Source: Amycolatopsis pittospori (GTDB lineage Bacteria > Actinomycetota > Actinomycetes > Mycobacteriales > Pseudonocardiaceae). From it: 64,000 nt of DNA. The notes below the pieces were generated by a model, which worked only from the letters and a program-made list of their open reading frames with translations, was not told the origin of the DNA and searched no databases. The stretch spans positions 87,401-151,400 of the forward strand of contig NZ_JACBXD010000007.1 of the NCBI RefSeq assembly GCF_013870525.1, given 5' to 3'. Position numbers and translations under genes: made by a program. This document shows, piece after piece, positions 1 through 8,426 of this stretch (the first letter of the stretch is position 1; every line of letters begins with the position of its first letter).

Positions 1-602
1 TCGTCGTCATCGGCGGCGGCGACACCGGCGCGGACTGCGTCGGCACTTCGCACCGCCAGGGCGCGAAGTCGGTGACGCAGCTGGAGATCATGCCGAAGCC
101 GCCGCTTTCGCGCGCCGACGCGCATCCGTGGCCGACGTACCCGATGATCTACCGCGTCTCGTCCGCGCACGAAGAGGGCGGCGAGCGGCTGTACTCGGTC
201 AACACCCAGGAGTTCCTGGCCGACGCCGACGGCCGCGTCCGGGCGCTGAAGCTGGTCGAGGTGCGCAACGAGGGCGGCAAGTTCGTCCCGGTCGAAGGCA
301 CCGAGAAGGAACTTCCGGCGCAGCTGGTGCTGCTCGCGATGGGCTTCGTCGGCCCGGAGCGGGAAGGCCTGCTGGAGGCGCTCGACGTCGAGCTGGACCA
401 GCGCGGCAACGTCGCCCGCGACAAGGCGTTCAAGACCAGCGTCGACAACGTGTTCGTGGCGGGTGACATGGGCCGCGGCCAGTCGCTCATCGTGTGGGCG
501 ATCGCCGAAGGCCGCTCCGCCGCGGCCGGGGTCGATGCCTTCCTCACCGGTCGCGACGTCCTGCCCGCCCCGATCGCCCCGACCGACCGGCCCCTCACCT
601 AA
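1..602 (+). CDS. gltD: Glutamate synthase small subunit, C-terminal part (5' end outside window)
   Basis: This is the C-terminal ~200 residues of the NADPH-dependent glutamate synthase beta subunit, which passes electrons from NADPH through FAD to the large subunit for glutamate synthesis from glutamine and 2-oxoglutarate. The frame is open from base 3. It begins inside the second Rossmann fold (VVIGGGDTGADCVGTS, the NADPH site) and ends with the conserved FAD-contacting stretch VFVAGDMGRGQSLIVWAI, followed by a short tail and a TAA stop. The family is normally about 480 residues, so more than half lies upstream of the window. gltB would be expected just upstream. A long inverted repeat follows 18 bp after the stop and is the likely transcription end. 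Confidence 0.93.
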   Translation, partial: VVIGGGDTGADCVGTSHRQGAKSVTQLEIMPKPPLSRADAHPWPTYPMIYRVSSAHEEGGERLYSVNTQEFLADADGRVRALKLVEVRNEGGKFVPVEGTEKELPAQLVLLAMGFVGPEREGLLEALDVELDQRGNVARDKAFKTSVDNVFVAGDMGRGQSLIVWAIAEGRSAAAGVDAFLTGRDVLPAPIAPTDRPLT

Positions 603-620
603 GACCCGGGAGACCCGCCT

Positions 621-674
621 TTGGTCCTCTCCTTGCGGTGGTTGCGCAGGCAACTATCGCAAGGAGAGGACTAA
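621..674. repeat. Palindromic intergenic repeat, family A copy 1 (terminator-like)
   Basis: Arms 621-644 and 651-674 are inverted repeats with three mismatches and a 6-nt loop. The arm core GGTCCTCTCCTTGCGGT and the opposite end GAGAGGACTAA resemble the elements at 45317-45380 and 59980-60042, so this is a diverged member of the same family. It lies just after the gltD stop and could end transcription. No T-run follows, so the terminator role is inferred. Confidence 0.75.
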
Positions 675-860
675 TTGCGTTAGGTGACCGGCGGGACTGG
701 TTCTTTCGGGTGATAAAGCGCCCAAAAGAGGGTACTTGCGGGTGAAGACGGCCGCCTTTCGGTATCGGTTGTATCAGGGGAGTACGACTCGCGCGGCGGT
801 GGGAACCGGCAAGACCTGCCGGGGCCGCCGAGCGGGTTCCCGGGGAGGGGGTTCCTTGAC

Positions 861-2264
861 ATGACCATCGACTTGACCACGCCCTTGGAATGGAAGCAAG
901 CGAGCGGCGACGCCGCGAGGATGCTCGAAGAACTGCAGCCGAACATCCTCAAGGCACACGCCCGCGACCATTTCTCCGCGCTTTTCCTACGCTTTTCGGA
1001 AGTAACGAGCGCGAAGGCGTTCCTTGCCTCACTCGTCCCGCTGATGAAGTCCGCGAAAACGCATCTGACCGAGGTGGAGCGGTTCAAGACCGAGGGAACG
1101 AAGGGTTCGCCGTACGTCGGGACAGGACTGACCGCGGCGGGCTACCGGTTCCTGGAAATCCAGGCACCGCAAGATGAATCGTTCCTGCTCGGCATGCGCA
1201 CGCAGGAGACCAGGGAGAAGCTGAGCGACCCGCCTCGCTCCACCTTCGACAGTGGATACCACGACGAGATCCACGCCGTCGTCATCGTCGGCGACGCGGC
1301 CGACGCCCCGATGACCGCGCGCCGGAACGAGGTTCTCACGCTGATTCCGTCGACCGTCACCGTGGTCGCCGAGGAAACCGGACTCGGCCGAGTGAATTCC
1401 CAGGGCGAAGGTATCGAGCATTTCGGTTATGTCGACGGCCGGAGTCAGCCGCTTTTCCTGATCGAGGACATCCGCGCGGAAGAGGCCGAAACGGACGGAA
1501 TCACCACCTGGGATCCGACTGCTCCGTTGAGCCAGGTACTCGTCGCGGATTGCGCGGCTCCCGATCCGGCCGTGCATTTCGGCAGCTACTTCGTTTTCCG
1601 CAAACTGGAACAGAATGTGCGGCGTTTCAAGCAGGCCGAGGAGGCCCTGGCGGACGAACTCGGCCTTGTCGGCGAGGATCGGGAACGCGCGGGAGCGATG
1701 ATCGTCGGCCGATTCGAGGACGGCACGCCGCTGACCGCGCAACGGGAAGACGGCGCGGAAAGCCCGGTACCCAACAACTTCAGCTACGGAAGTGACGCGG
1801 CCGGCGCGAAATGCCCCTTCCAGGCGCATATCCGGAAGACGAACCCACGCGGAAGCGGCGGCGCCGAGGAGCCGCCCGCGGAGCGTCTGCACCTGATGGC
1901 GCGACGCGGCGTGCCCTACGGCGAGCGGGCCGACGACCCGAACGCCGACCTACCGCCGTCCGCTCGGCCGAGCGGCGGGGTCGGGCTGCTGTTCATGGCG
2001 TTCAACTCGGCGCTGGGCGACCAGTTCGAGTTCACCCAGGCGGCCTGGGCGAACAACGCGTCGTTCCCGATCCCGCCCGATGGGTTCAAACCGCCGGGTC
2101 TCGACCCGGTCATCGGCCAGGGCCCGCGTCCGGAATCCGTCTACACCAAGGACTGGGCGGGCACCGAGAAGGAGACCGCGGACCCGATCCCGCAGGCGGT
2201 GACCCTCAAGGGCGGTGACTACTTCTTCATGCCGTCGCTGGCCTTCCTGCGCCAATTGGCCTAA
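861..2264 (+). CDS. DyP-type peroxidase
   Basis: A 467-residue dye-decolourising peroxidase, a haem enzyme using H2O2 to oxidise dyes, phenolics or other bulky substrates. The family fingerprint GxxDG is present as GYVDG at residues 189-193, with D192 the expected distal acid. The probable proximal haem ligand is H323 in the stretch CPFQAHIRKTNPRG. No Tat or Sec signal is visible at the N-terminus (MTIDLTTPLEWKQASG), so it is probably cytoplasmic or cargo of a compartment. No encapsulin gene is nearby. Length and the long C-terminal half fit the larger class C/D (P/V) DyPs. The ATG at 861 follows a GGGGAGGGGG purine run at suitable distance. It appears to be a single-gene unit. The physiological substrate cannot be read from the sequence. 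Confidence 0.9.
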   Translation: MTIDLTTPLEWKQASGDAARMLEELQPNILKAHARDHFSALFLRFSEVTSAKAFLASLVPLMKSAKTHLTEVERFKTEGTKGSPYVGTGLTAAGYRFLEIQAPQDESFLLGMRTQETREKLSDPPRSTFDSGYHDEIHAVVIVGDAADAPMTARRNEVLTLIPSTVTVVAEETGLGRVNSQGEGIEHFGYVDGRSQPLFLIEDIRAEEAETDGITTWDPTAPLSQVLVADCAAPDPAVHFGSYFVFRKLEQNVRRFKQAEEALADELGLVGEDRERAGAMIVGRFEDGTPLTAQREDGAESPVPNNFSYGSDAAGAKCPFQAHIRKTNPRGSGGAEEPPAERLHLMARRGVPYGERADDPNADLPPSARPSGGVGLLFMAFNSALGDQFEFTQAAWANNASFPIPPDGFKPPGLDPVIGQGPRPESVYTKDWAGTEKETADPIPQAVTLKGGDYFFMPSLAFLRQLA

Positions 2265-2421
2265 CCGGGCGGCACGAATCTCACGCGCTGTGGCCGTTTC
2301 CGGTGAACCGATGGCGGTTTATCCAGTAAACGTCACCGGAACGGACGCAAAGCGGATATCGGTCCGGAGCCGGCGGCGATAGCGTGCGAGGTGGGCCGGT
2401 CCTGGGCGTACCGGTCACGCG

Positions 2422-2458
2422 GCGGGCGCCGGTCACACTGGGGGTGGCCGGCGCCCGC
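2422..2458. terminator. Hairpin terminator between DyP and DeoR genes
   Basis: Perfect 11-bp arms GCGGGCGCCGG / CCGGCGCCCGC (2422-2432 and 2448-2458) with a 15-nt loop, followed a few bases later by a short T-tract (TTACTTTTCC). This is a plausible rho-independent terminator for the upstream peroxidase gene. The rest of the 309-bp gap (2265-2573) shows no ORF worth calling and should hold the promoter of the downstream regulator, which I cannot place with confidence. Confidence 0.6.
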
Positions 2459-2573
2459 TCGTTACTTTTCCTCTCGAAGTCCCAAAGCAGCCGCTTCTCT
2501 CCGCCCGTATCGCAACGCGTAGTACTTTGTCCGGTGCGGTAAGCGACGATCGCGCTTCGGGGAGGGAGCTCGA

Positions 2574-3359
2574 ATGAATCGGCATGAACGGCTGACGGCC
2601 TTATTGGACATGGTGGGAGAGCGGGAAAAAGTCGACGTCGAAGTCGCGGCGGGCGAACTCGGTGTCTCCCCCGCGACGATCCGCCGGGATCTCGATCATC
2701 TGGCGGGCCGCAATCTCGTGGTCCGGACTCGCGGTGGCGCCGTCGCGAGCAACGTCGCCTACGACCTTCCGTTGCGGCACAAGGCCGCGCGCAACGCGCC
2801 GGAACAGCAACGGATCTCCGCGGCCGCGTCGAAAATGGTCGACCCCGGCATGGTGGTCGGTCTCAACGGCGGCACCGCGAGCACCGAAGTGGGCCGCGCG
2901 CTCGCCACCAGACCGGATATGGGCGAACCGAGCGGCTCACCGGTGCTGACCGTGGTGACGAACGCGCTCAACATCGCCCACGAACTCGCGGTGCGGCCGA
3001 ATATCAAGATCGTGGTGACCGGCGGGGTCGCGCGGCAGCAGTCGTTCGACCTGTCCGGCCCGCTGTCGCATCTGTTCCTCGATCAGATCTCGCTGGATCT
3101 GGTGTTCCTCGGGGTGGACGCGTTCGACCCGGTGCACGGGGCACAGGCACACCACGAGGGCGACGCGAGCACGAACCGGCTGATGGCCGCCCGTGCCAGA
3201 CAGGTGGTGGTCCTCGCGGACAGCGCGAAACTCGGCGGCCACGCCTTCGCGAAGATCTGCGCGACCACCGATGTCGACGTCCTCATCACCGATGGCCGCG
3301 CGGATCCCGAGCGAGTGCACGCCTTCGAAGGCGAAGGCGTGCGCGTGGTCAAGGCTTGA
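2574..3359 (+). CDS. DeoR-family transcriptional regulator
   Basis: A 261-residue DeoR/GlpR-type regulator. The N-terminal winged helix-turn-helix (about residues 5-60) includes the family signature around SPATIRRDLDHLAGRNLV. The rest is the DeoR C-terminal sensor domain, a sugar-phosphate isomerase-like fold that usually binds a phosphorylated sugar. VVGLNGGTASTEVGRAL is the typical effector-site loop. Start ATG 2574 has an upstream GGGAGGGAG. The neighbouring convergent gene encodes a ROK sugar kinase and overlaps this one by 11 bp at the 3' ends, which suggests carbohydrate control. Its sugar and targets are unknown. Confidence 0.9.
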   Translation: MNRHERLTALLDMVGEREKVDVEVAAGELGVSPATIRRDLDHLAGRNLVVRTRGGAVASNVAYDLPLRHKAARNAPEQQRISAAASKMVDPGMVVGLNGGTASTEVGRALATRPDMGEPSGSPVLTVVTNALNIAHELAVRPNIKIVVTGGVARQQSFDLSGPLSHLFLDQISLDLVFLGVDAFDPVHGAQAHHEGDASTNRLMAARARQVVVLADSAKLGGHAFAKICATTDVDVLITDGRADPERVHAFEGEGVRVVKA

Positions 3360-4254
3360 GCCGGTCCAGCGCCAGCAGGGCCGCGCCGAGCCTGCCCGCC
3401 TCGTCGCCGAGCTGCGCGATCCGCAGTTCCGGCATCCGCTGGAACTGCAGGTTCGCCGCCAGCCAGGCACGGACCGGTTCCAGCACGTAGTCGCCGGCGC
3501 TGAACAGGCCGCCGCCGAGCACGACGACCTCGGGCGCGAGCAAGGTGACCAAGGTCTTGATGCCGTGGCCGAGACCGTCGAGCGCGTCGTTCACGACGGA
3601 GATCGCGGCCTCGTCGCCGTGCCGCGCGGCGTCGACCACCTGCTCGGCGCCTTCGTCCGGCCGCCCGGTGTGCTCGCTGTACCGGCGCGCGATGGCCGAC
3701 GCCGAGGAGATCGCCTCGAGACAGCCCGTCGCGCCACATCCGCACGGCAGCCGGTGGCCGACGTCGATATGGCCGATCTCGCCGCCCAGGCCGCCCGCTG
3801 CGTACAGCTTGCCGTCGAGCTGGAGCGCGGCCGCGATCCCGGTGCCGACCGGGATGAACGCGGCGTCCGTGCAGCCCTTGCCCGCGCCGACGCGGAACTC
3901 CGCCAGCCCGCCCGCGCGGACGTCGTGCCCGAACGCGAACGGCAGCCCCAGCCTGCTGTCGAGCATCTCGCCGAACGGGACGTTCCGGAAGTCGAGGTTC
4001 GCCGAGAACGTGGCCACCCTTTCGACCTCGTCGACGATGCCCGGGATGACCACGCCGACCGCGTCCGGTTTACCGGTGCCCGCCTGCTTGCCCAGTGTTT
4101 CCACGATCCGCGCGACCTGATCCGCGAGTGCCTCGCCGTCCGCCCCGCGCGCGGTCGGTTCGCGCAAACTGGCCAGGTCCTTCAGATCCGCGTCGTACAA
4201 GGCCGCCTTGATGGACGTACCGCCGACATCGAGTGCCGCCACCGCAGGTGTCAT
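3349..4254 (-). CDS. ROK-family sugar kinase (glucokinase-like)
   Basis: A 301-residue ROK kinase that should phosphorylate a hexose or amino-hexose with ATP in the cytoplasm. The N-terminal phosphate-binding motif ALDVGGTSIKAAL, the catalytic-region GHDVRAGGLAEFR and the glycine-rich PVGTGIAAAL are all visible. The zinc-binding ROK signature is CGCGATGCLEAISS (Cys-x-Cys-x4-Cys), preceded by GGEIGH whose His usually completes the zinc site. It has no HTH domain, so it is the kinase rather than the repressor type. It is convergent with the DeoR gene, overlapping by 11 bp. Substrate (glucose, N-acetylglucosamine, mannose or other) cannot be decided. Confidence 0.88.
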   Translation of the reverse strand: MTPAVAALDVGGTSIKAALYDADLKDLASLREPTARGADGEALADQVARIVETLGKQAGTGKPDAVGVVIPGIVDEVERVATFSANLDFRNVPFGEMLDSRLGLPFAFGHDVRAGGLAEFRVGAGKGCTDAAFIPVGTGIAAALQLDGKLYAAGGLGGEIGHIDVGHRLPCGCGATGCLEAISSASAIARRYSEHTGRPDEGAEQVVDAARHGDEAAISVVNDALDGLGHGIKTLVTLLAPEVVVLGGGLFSAGDYVLEPVRAWLAANLQFQRMPELRIAQLGDEAGRLGAALLALDRLKP

Positions 4255-4286
4255 AGCTGGATTTTGACACGCCCGGGACGCCGCCG

Positions 4287-4916
4287 TTAGCCGCGCGGTG
4301 TCAGGTAGCCCTGGGAGAACGCCGCGGCCACGGCGGCCGCACGGTCGTTGACGCCGAGTTTCGCGTAGACGTGCAGCAGGTGTGTCTTGACCGTCGCTTC
4401 GCTGATGAACAGCCGCTTCGCCGCCTCGCGGTTCGTCGAGCCCTTGGCGATCAGCTCCAGGACCTCCAGTTCACGCTGCGAGAGCGGCCCCGAGGCCGGT
4501 TGCCGCATCTGCCCCATCAGCCGGGTCGCGACGGCGGGAGACAGCATGGCCTGCCCCCGCGAGGCCGCCTCCACCGCACGGAACAGTTCCTCCCTCGGCG
4601 CGTCCTTGAGGAGGTAGCCGGTGGCCCCTGCCTGGATGGCGGGCAGCACGTCGCTGTCGGTGTCATATGTGGTGAGTACGAGCACCCGCGAGGGCACCCC
4701 GCGTTTCGCCAGCTCCTCGATGGCGGTGACACCGTCGGTCCGGGGCATCCGCAGATCCATCAGGATCACGTCCGGCCGGAGCTTCGTGCCGGCGGCGATG
4801 GCCTCCTCGCCGTCCCCCGCCTCACCGACCACCTCGAACCGCGGGTCGGCGCTGAACATGCCCCGCAGTCCGTCCCGCACCACCGGATGGTCGTCGACGA
4901 TCAGCAGCGAGATCAT
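4287..4916 (-). CDS. NarL/LuxR-type response regulator
   Basis: A 209-residue response regulator. The receiver domain occupies about residues 1-120, with acidic pair DD near residue 8 and the phospho-acceptor Asp in DVILMDLRMP. The C-terminal LuxR-type HTH lies near residues 145-205 (LSQRELEVLELIAKGSTNREAAKRL). It overlaps the upstream histidine kinase gene by 4 bp (ATGA), so the two are translationally coupled. It is the last gene of the operon ABC ATPase, permease, kinase, regulator. The regulator probably controls this transporter operon or a cell-envelope stress response, by analogy with LiaSR/DesKR-type systems. Confidence 0.92.
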   Translation of the reverse strand: MISLLIVDDHPVVRDGLRGMFSADPRFEVVGEAGDGEEAIAAGTKLRPDVILMDLRMPRTDGVTAIEELAKRGVPSRVLVLTTYDTDSDVLPAIQAGATGYLLKDAPREELFRAVEAASRGQAMLSPAVATRLMGQMRQPASGPLSQRELEVLELIAKGSTNREAAKRLFISEATVKTHLLHVYAKLGVNDRAAAVAAAFSQGYLTPRG

Positions 4917-6196
4917 CGCTCACCCCCGGCCGGGATAGACGGCACGGAAACCGAGATCGCGGTGCCGCCACCCGGCTCCGACTCGATGGCGAGCCGTCCC
5001 GCGAGGCGCCGCACCCGCTGCCGCATCCCGGCCAGCCCGAACCCGCCGTCGGCGGAACCGTTGGCACGCTTGGCTTTCGGCTCGAAGCCCACGCCGTCGT
5101 CACGCACGTCCAGTGTCACCAGGTCCTCCATGTACGACAGGGTCAGGCCGACGCGGCGGGCGTTCGCGTGTTTGGCGACGTTGGCGAGTGCTTCCTGCGC
5201 GGCGCGGAGCAGGGTCACCTCGACGTCGGCGTGCATCGGCCGGGGGTCGCCGGTGGTGGTCAGCACCGCCTCGATGTGGTGCACGCCGGCCCAGCGCCTG
5301 GTCACTTCGCCGATCGCGTCCTGGAGCCTGCCCTCGGCGAGCGCCTCCGGCTGCACGGCGTGCACCGTCCGGCGGGCCTCGGTCAGGCTTTCCCTCGCCA
5401 GGTTCATCGCGTTCGTCACGTGGCGATGCAGCACCGGAGGCTCGTCCAGCGTCTGCTCGGCGGCCTGGAGCTGGGTGAGGATTCCCGCCAGTCCCTGGGC
5501 CAGGGTGTCGTGGATCTCCCGCGCCATCCGCTGCCGCTCGTCCAGCACCCCGGCCTCGCGCGCCTGGACGAGCAACTGGGCGTGCAGACCGGCGTTCTCC
5601 TCCAGTGCGGCCTCCAGCTTGACGTTCGCCTTGTGCAGTTCGGCCAGCGCCCGCCGCTGCTTGTCGATGCGCTGATCGGACATCTCGGCGAAGTAGGAGA
5701 ACGCGCTGGCCAGCATCGTGGAGACCACGCCGATGCCCAGCCACGCCCACCACAGGTCGCCGGTCCTGATGTTGTCGATCCCGCCCAGGTACGCCGCCGC
5801 CGAGATCACCGCCGTGGCGGCGACCCCGGCATACCGCCACCGCCCCGTCAGATACTGGAACGCCTGCGGATAGCCGACGAAGACGAAGAGCCCGTACCAG
5901 GGCGCCATCGCCACCAGACCGGCGGCGAGCACCATCAGGCCGGTGTAGTACAGGCCCATCAACGGGCGGTTCGGATGCCATTCCGGGTGGAGGGTGTGGA
6001 ACCAGAGCACCCAGACCGAGGCCGCGATCGAAAGCGCGAGCACCGCTGGCAAGCGCACCGGCACGTCCCAGAGCGGCAGCAGCACCGTGACCAGGGTGCT
6101 GATCGCCAGGAGGAAGTACGGGAGGACCTTGAAAACGGTCGTCTCCCGGCGTTCCAGCCGGTCGAACTCCGACCGCAGCTCCGCCTCGATGCTCAC
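4913..6196 (-). CDS. Sensor histidine kinase (HisKA_3 type)
   Basis: A 427-residue membrane sensor kinase partnered with the following response regulator. The first ~160 residues are hydrophobic with about five membrane segments and no large extracellular loop, as in intramembrane-sensing kinases. The dimerisation/phospho-acceptor helix has REIHDTLAQGLAG (His is the phosphorylation site), and a C-terminal HATPase has NVAKHANA, a DDGVGF box and a GFGLAGMRQR box. A coiled-coil-like stretch (DQRIDKQRRALAELHKAN) joins membrane and kinase parts. The gene is 3 bp downstream of the permease stop and overlaps the regulator by 4 bp. The likely signal is membrane or transporter stress, an inference from architecture. 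Confidence 0.9.
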   Translation of the reverse strand: MSIEAELRSEFDRLERRETTVFKVLPYFLLAISTLVTVLLPLWDVPVRLPAVLALSIAASVWVLWFHTLHPEWHPNRPLMGLYYTGLMVLAAGLVAMAPWYGLFVFVGYPQAFQYLTGRWRYAGVAATAVISAAAYLGGIDNIRTGDLWWAWLGIGVVSTMLASAFSYFAEMSDQRIDKQRRALAELHKANVKLEAALEENAGLHAQLLVQAREAGVLDERQRMAREIHDTLAQGLAGILTQLQAAEQTLDEPPVLHRHVTNAMNLARESLTEARRTVHAVQPEALAEGRLQDAIGEVTRRWAGVHHIEAVLTTTGDPRPMHADVEVTLLRAAQEALANVAKHANARRVGLTLSYMEDLVTLDVRDDGVGFEPKAKRANGSADGGFGLAGMRQRVRRLAGRLAIESEPGGGTAISVSVPSIPAGGER

Positions 6197-6199
6197 GAC

Positions 6200-6940
6200 T
6201 CACTCCCAGCGGAAGTACCGGGCGGCCAGCCCACCGGCCACGATCGTCCACCCCAGCATGACGGCCAGATGCAGCGGTTGCGGCCAGTGACCGGCGGTGG
6301 CGTCCTGCAATGATTGCACGCCGGCGCCCAGCGGGGTGAAGTCGCTGATCTTCCGCAGGACGTCGTTCATCTCGGCGCGCGGTACCCAGAGACCGGCGAA
6401 GAACACGAGCGGGAAGAACAGCAGGGTCCCGATCGCGCCGGCGCTCTTGCCGGTCGGCGCGAGCGAGGCGACCAGCAGGCCGATCGCGAACATCGACACC
6501 GCCGCCAAGAGGTAGGCGATCAGGTAGGCGGGCAGCTGTCCAGGCGGGCTCACGTCGAAGGCCAGAGCGCCGATGGCCAGCACGACCACCATCGTCACCA
6601 GGGACAGGATCGTGGACATCAGCAGTTGCGCGCCGAGCATGACCCGCGGTTCGACCGGGGTGGTCCGCATCCGGCGCAGCACGCCCTTCTCCCGGTAGGT
6701 GGCGAACAGCTGGGACAGGCTGTTGAGCGAGAACAGGGCGAGGCCCATCACGACGATGATCGGTACGTACAAGGTGATCGCCCGCGCGCCGCCGAGGTCC
6801 GCGCTGGGTTCCCGCATGGCGGGGACGAGGCCGAGGACGACGAGCAGGATCGGGGGAAAGGCGAGCGCGAAGAAAACGAGCATCGGCTCGCGGAAGAAGA
6901 GTTTGGTCTCGGTGGCGGTGAGCCGGGCCAGAGCGGACAT
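6200..6940 (-). CDS. ABC-2 type transporter permease
   Basis: A 246-residue integral membrane protein with about six predicted helices and the ABC-2 permease layout: N-terminal ATETKLFFREPMLVFFALAFP, an early loop with the family motif REKGVLRRMRTTPV, and a late FFAGLWVPRAEMNDVL segment. It pairs with the ATPase gene 10 bp upstream. Such DrrB-like permeases export drugs, lipids or antibiotics, and together with the downstream kinase/regulator pair a role in envelope or drug response is likely. The substrate is not predictable. Confidence 0.88.
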   Translation of the reverse strand: MSALARLTATETKLFFREPMLVFFALAFPPILLVVLGLVPAMREPSADLGGARAITLYVPIIVVMGLALFSLNSLSQLFATYREKGVLRRMRTTPVEPRVMLGAQLLMSTILSLVTMVVVLAIGALAFDVSPPGQLPAYLIAYLLAAVSMFAIGLLVASLAPTGKSAGAIGTLLFFPLVFFAGLWVPRAEMNDVLRKISDFTPLGAGVQSLQDATAGHWPQPLHLAVMLGWTIVAGGLAARYFRWE

Positions 6941-6950
6941 GACGGTCTCC

Positions 6951-7859
6951 TCAGGAGTCGATGGGGCGGCCGGTGAGCGCGACGAACGCGTCGTCCAGCG
7001 AGGTCTGCTCGACGCGCAGGTCCGCGGCGGTGACCTGGTGACGGGCGAGCACGGTGGTCACGGCGAGCAGCAGGTTCCCGGTACCGGTCACCACGAGCCG
7101 GTCACCCGCCCGCTCGACCGAGACGACCTCGGGCAACGCGGCCAGCACGGCGTGGTCCAGCGGCGCGGACGGCCGGAACCGGATGCGCTGCCGATCGTCG
7201 ACGCCGGAGATCAGCCCTGCCGGGGTGTCGAGGGCGACGACCCGGCCGGAGTCGATCACCGCGAGCCTGTCGCACAGTCGTTCCGCTTCTTCCATGAAAT
7301 GGGTGACCAGCAGGATCGTGACCCCGCGGTCGCGGACGGCCTCGATCAGATCCCACGCGTCGCGGCGTGCCTGCGGGTCGAGGCCGGTGGTGAGCTCGTC
7401 GAGCACCGCGACCTTCGGGTCGCCGATCAGCGCGAGCGCGATCGACAGCCGCTGCTTCTGCCCACCGGACAGCCTGCGGAACTGGGTGCCGACCTTGTCG
7501 GTCAGGTCGAGGGTGCCGAGCAGTTCCCGCCAGTCGGCCGGTTCGCGGTAGAAGGAGCTGTACAGCTCCATCACCTCGCCGACCTCGAGCTTGTCCGGAA
7601 GCTCGCTTTCCTGCAGCTGCGCGCCGAGCAGCTGCCGCAGTTCGCCGGTGTCGCGTCGCGGGTCGATCCCACAGACCCGGATGGTTCCGCCGTCCGGGGT
7701 GCGCAGCCCCTCGACACACTCGACGGTCGTGGTCTTGCCCGCCCCGTTGGGGCCCAGGATGCCGAAGATCTCGCCCCGCTCGACGGTGAAACCGACCCCG
7801 TTCACCGCGGTGTGGTCGCCGTAGCGTTTGACGAGGCCGTCTACCTCGATGATTGCCAT
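6951..7859 (-). CDS. ABC transporter ATP-binding protein (DrrA-like)
   Basis: A 302-residue ATPase, first gene of a four-gene reverse operon. Walker A is GPNGAGKTT near residue 36, the signature is LSGGQKQRL, and Walker B is VAVLDELTTGLDP. The Walker B acid is followed by Leu rather than the usual Glu-Pro (DELTTGLDP in place of DEPTTGLDP), a mild deviation at the Pro only. The C-terminal ~80 residues form the DrrA-type extension. It energises the ABC-2 permease encoded directly downstream. Start ATG 7859 faces the divergent cbtB riboswitch region, so its promoter lies within 7860-8020. I saw no clear -10/-35 for it. Confidence 0.9.
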   Translation of the reverse strand: MAIIEVDGLVKRYGDHTAVNGVGFTVERGEIFGILGPNGAGKTTTVECVEGLRTPDGGTIRVCGIDPRRDTGELRQLLGAQLQESELPDKLEVGEVMELYSSFYREPADWRELLGTLDLTDKVGTQFRRLSGGQKQRLSIALALIGDPKVAVLDELTTGLDPQARRDAWDLIEAVRDRGVTILLVTHFMEEAERLCDRLAVIDSGRVVALDTPAGLISGVDDRQRIRFRPSAPLDHAVLAALPEVVSVERAGDRLVVTGTGNLLLAVTTVLARHQVTAADLRVEQTSLDDAFVALTGRPIDS

Positions 7860-8022
7860 ACTCGAAGCCTGCCGCCGGACCCCGGTGGGCCGAATCGACC
7901 GTGCGGCCAGGACCGACGGCGACCGCGGTGGAGCCCACCATCAACCGATCGGTGGATGGCAGGGGTCGGCGCGGCGGCCGGACCACGGCGTAACGGGCCC
8001 GCGGCGATTGGGTTCGGTCACA

Positions 8023-8052
8023 TTGACCGGAAGGTTTGCGGCGACCTACGCT
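8023..8052 (+). promoter_or_regulatory. Putative promoter of the cbtBA riboswitch transcript
   Basis: TTGACC (8023-8028) and TACGCT (8047-8052) are separated by 18 bp, a good sigma-70 (HrdB/SigA) match for this GC content, placing the transcription start about 12 bp upstream of the first riboswitch stem. This is pattern recognition only. The remainder of 7860-8022 shows no gene. Confidence 0.5.
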
Positions 8053-8063
8053 CGTCCGGCCAG

Positions 8064-8157
8064 ACGACGGTATCCGGAACGCGGTGAAATTCCGCGCGGT
8101 CGCGCCACTGTGACCCCGAACCACACGGTTCGGGGAAGCCAGACCCGGCGCCGTCGT
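8064..8157 (+). ncRNA. Cobalamin (B12) riboswitch upstream of cbtBA
   Basis: The conserved core of the AdoCbl riboswitch is present in order: GGAACGCGGTGAAATTCC, then GCGGTCGCGCCACTGTGA, then a hairpin CCCCGAACCACACGGTTCGGGG and the GAAGCCAGACC box. The closing P1 stem is ACGACGG (8064-8070) with CCGTCGT (8151-8157). The RNA lies directly before the cobalt transporter genes, with the cbtB ribosome site (GAGGAGG) 30 nt beyond P1, so B12 binding probably blocks translation or transcription of cobalt uptake. Confidence 0.93.
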
Positions 8158-8201
8158 GTCACCCCTGAAGAGGCCGCGCTAGCCCGAGGAGGTCCCACCG
8201 C

Positions 8202-8411
8202 ATGTCGTCTCAAGCGGTAACCGCAGTTCCCGTCCCGATCCGGATCCCGGTCCGCGAGATCCTGCCGTGGGCGGTGCTCGTCATCCTCCTTTCGCTGATC
8301 ACCCTGTACTTCATCAGCGCCGAGCAGGGTGCGGTGTCGGTGTTCGCGAACTCGTACGTCCACGAGTTCGTCCACGACGGCCGGCACCTGCTGGCCTTCC
8401 CCTGCCACTAG
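8202..8411 (+). CDS. cbtB: Cobalt transporter subunit CbtB
   Basis: A 69-residue single-span membrane protein. A hydrophobic helix (ILPWAVLVILLSLITLYF) is followed by the histidine-rich CbtB tail HEFVHDGRHLLAFPCH, which should bind the metal. CbtB works with CbtA in B12-regulated cobalt uptake in bacteria lacking CbiMNQO. A strong GAGGAGG ribosome site precedes ATG 8202. It is the first gene after the riboswitch and sits 15 bp before cbtA. The length and terminal His motif match the family. Confidence 0.93.
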   Translation: MSSQAVTAVPVPIRIPVREILPWAVLVILLSLITLYFISAEQGAVSVFANSYVHEFVHDGRHLLAFPCH

Positions 8412-8426
8412 GCGGGCGCACGCCCC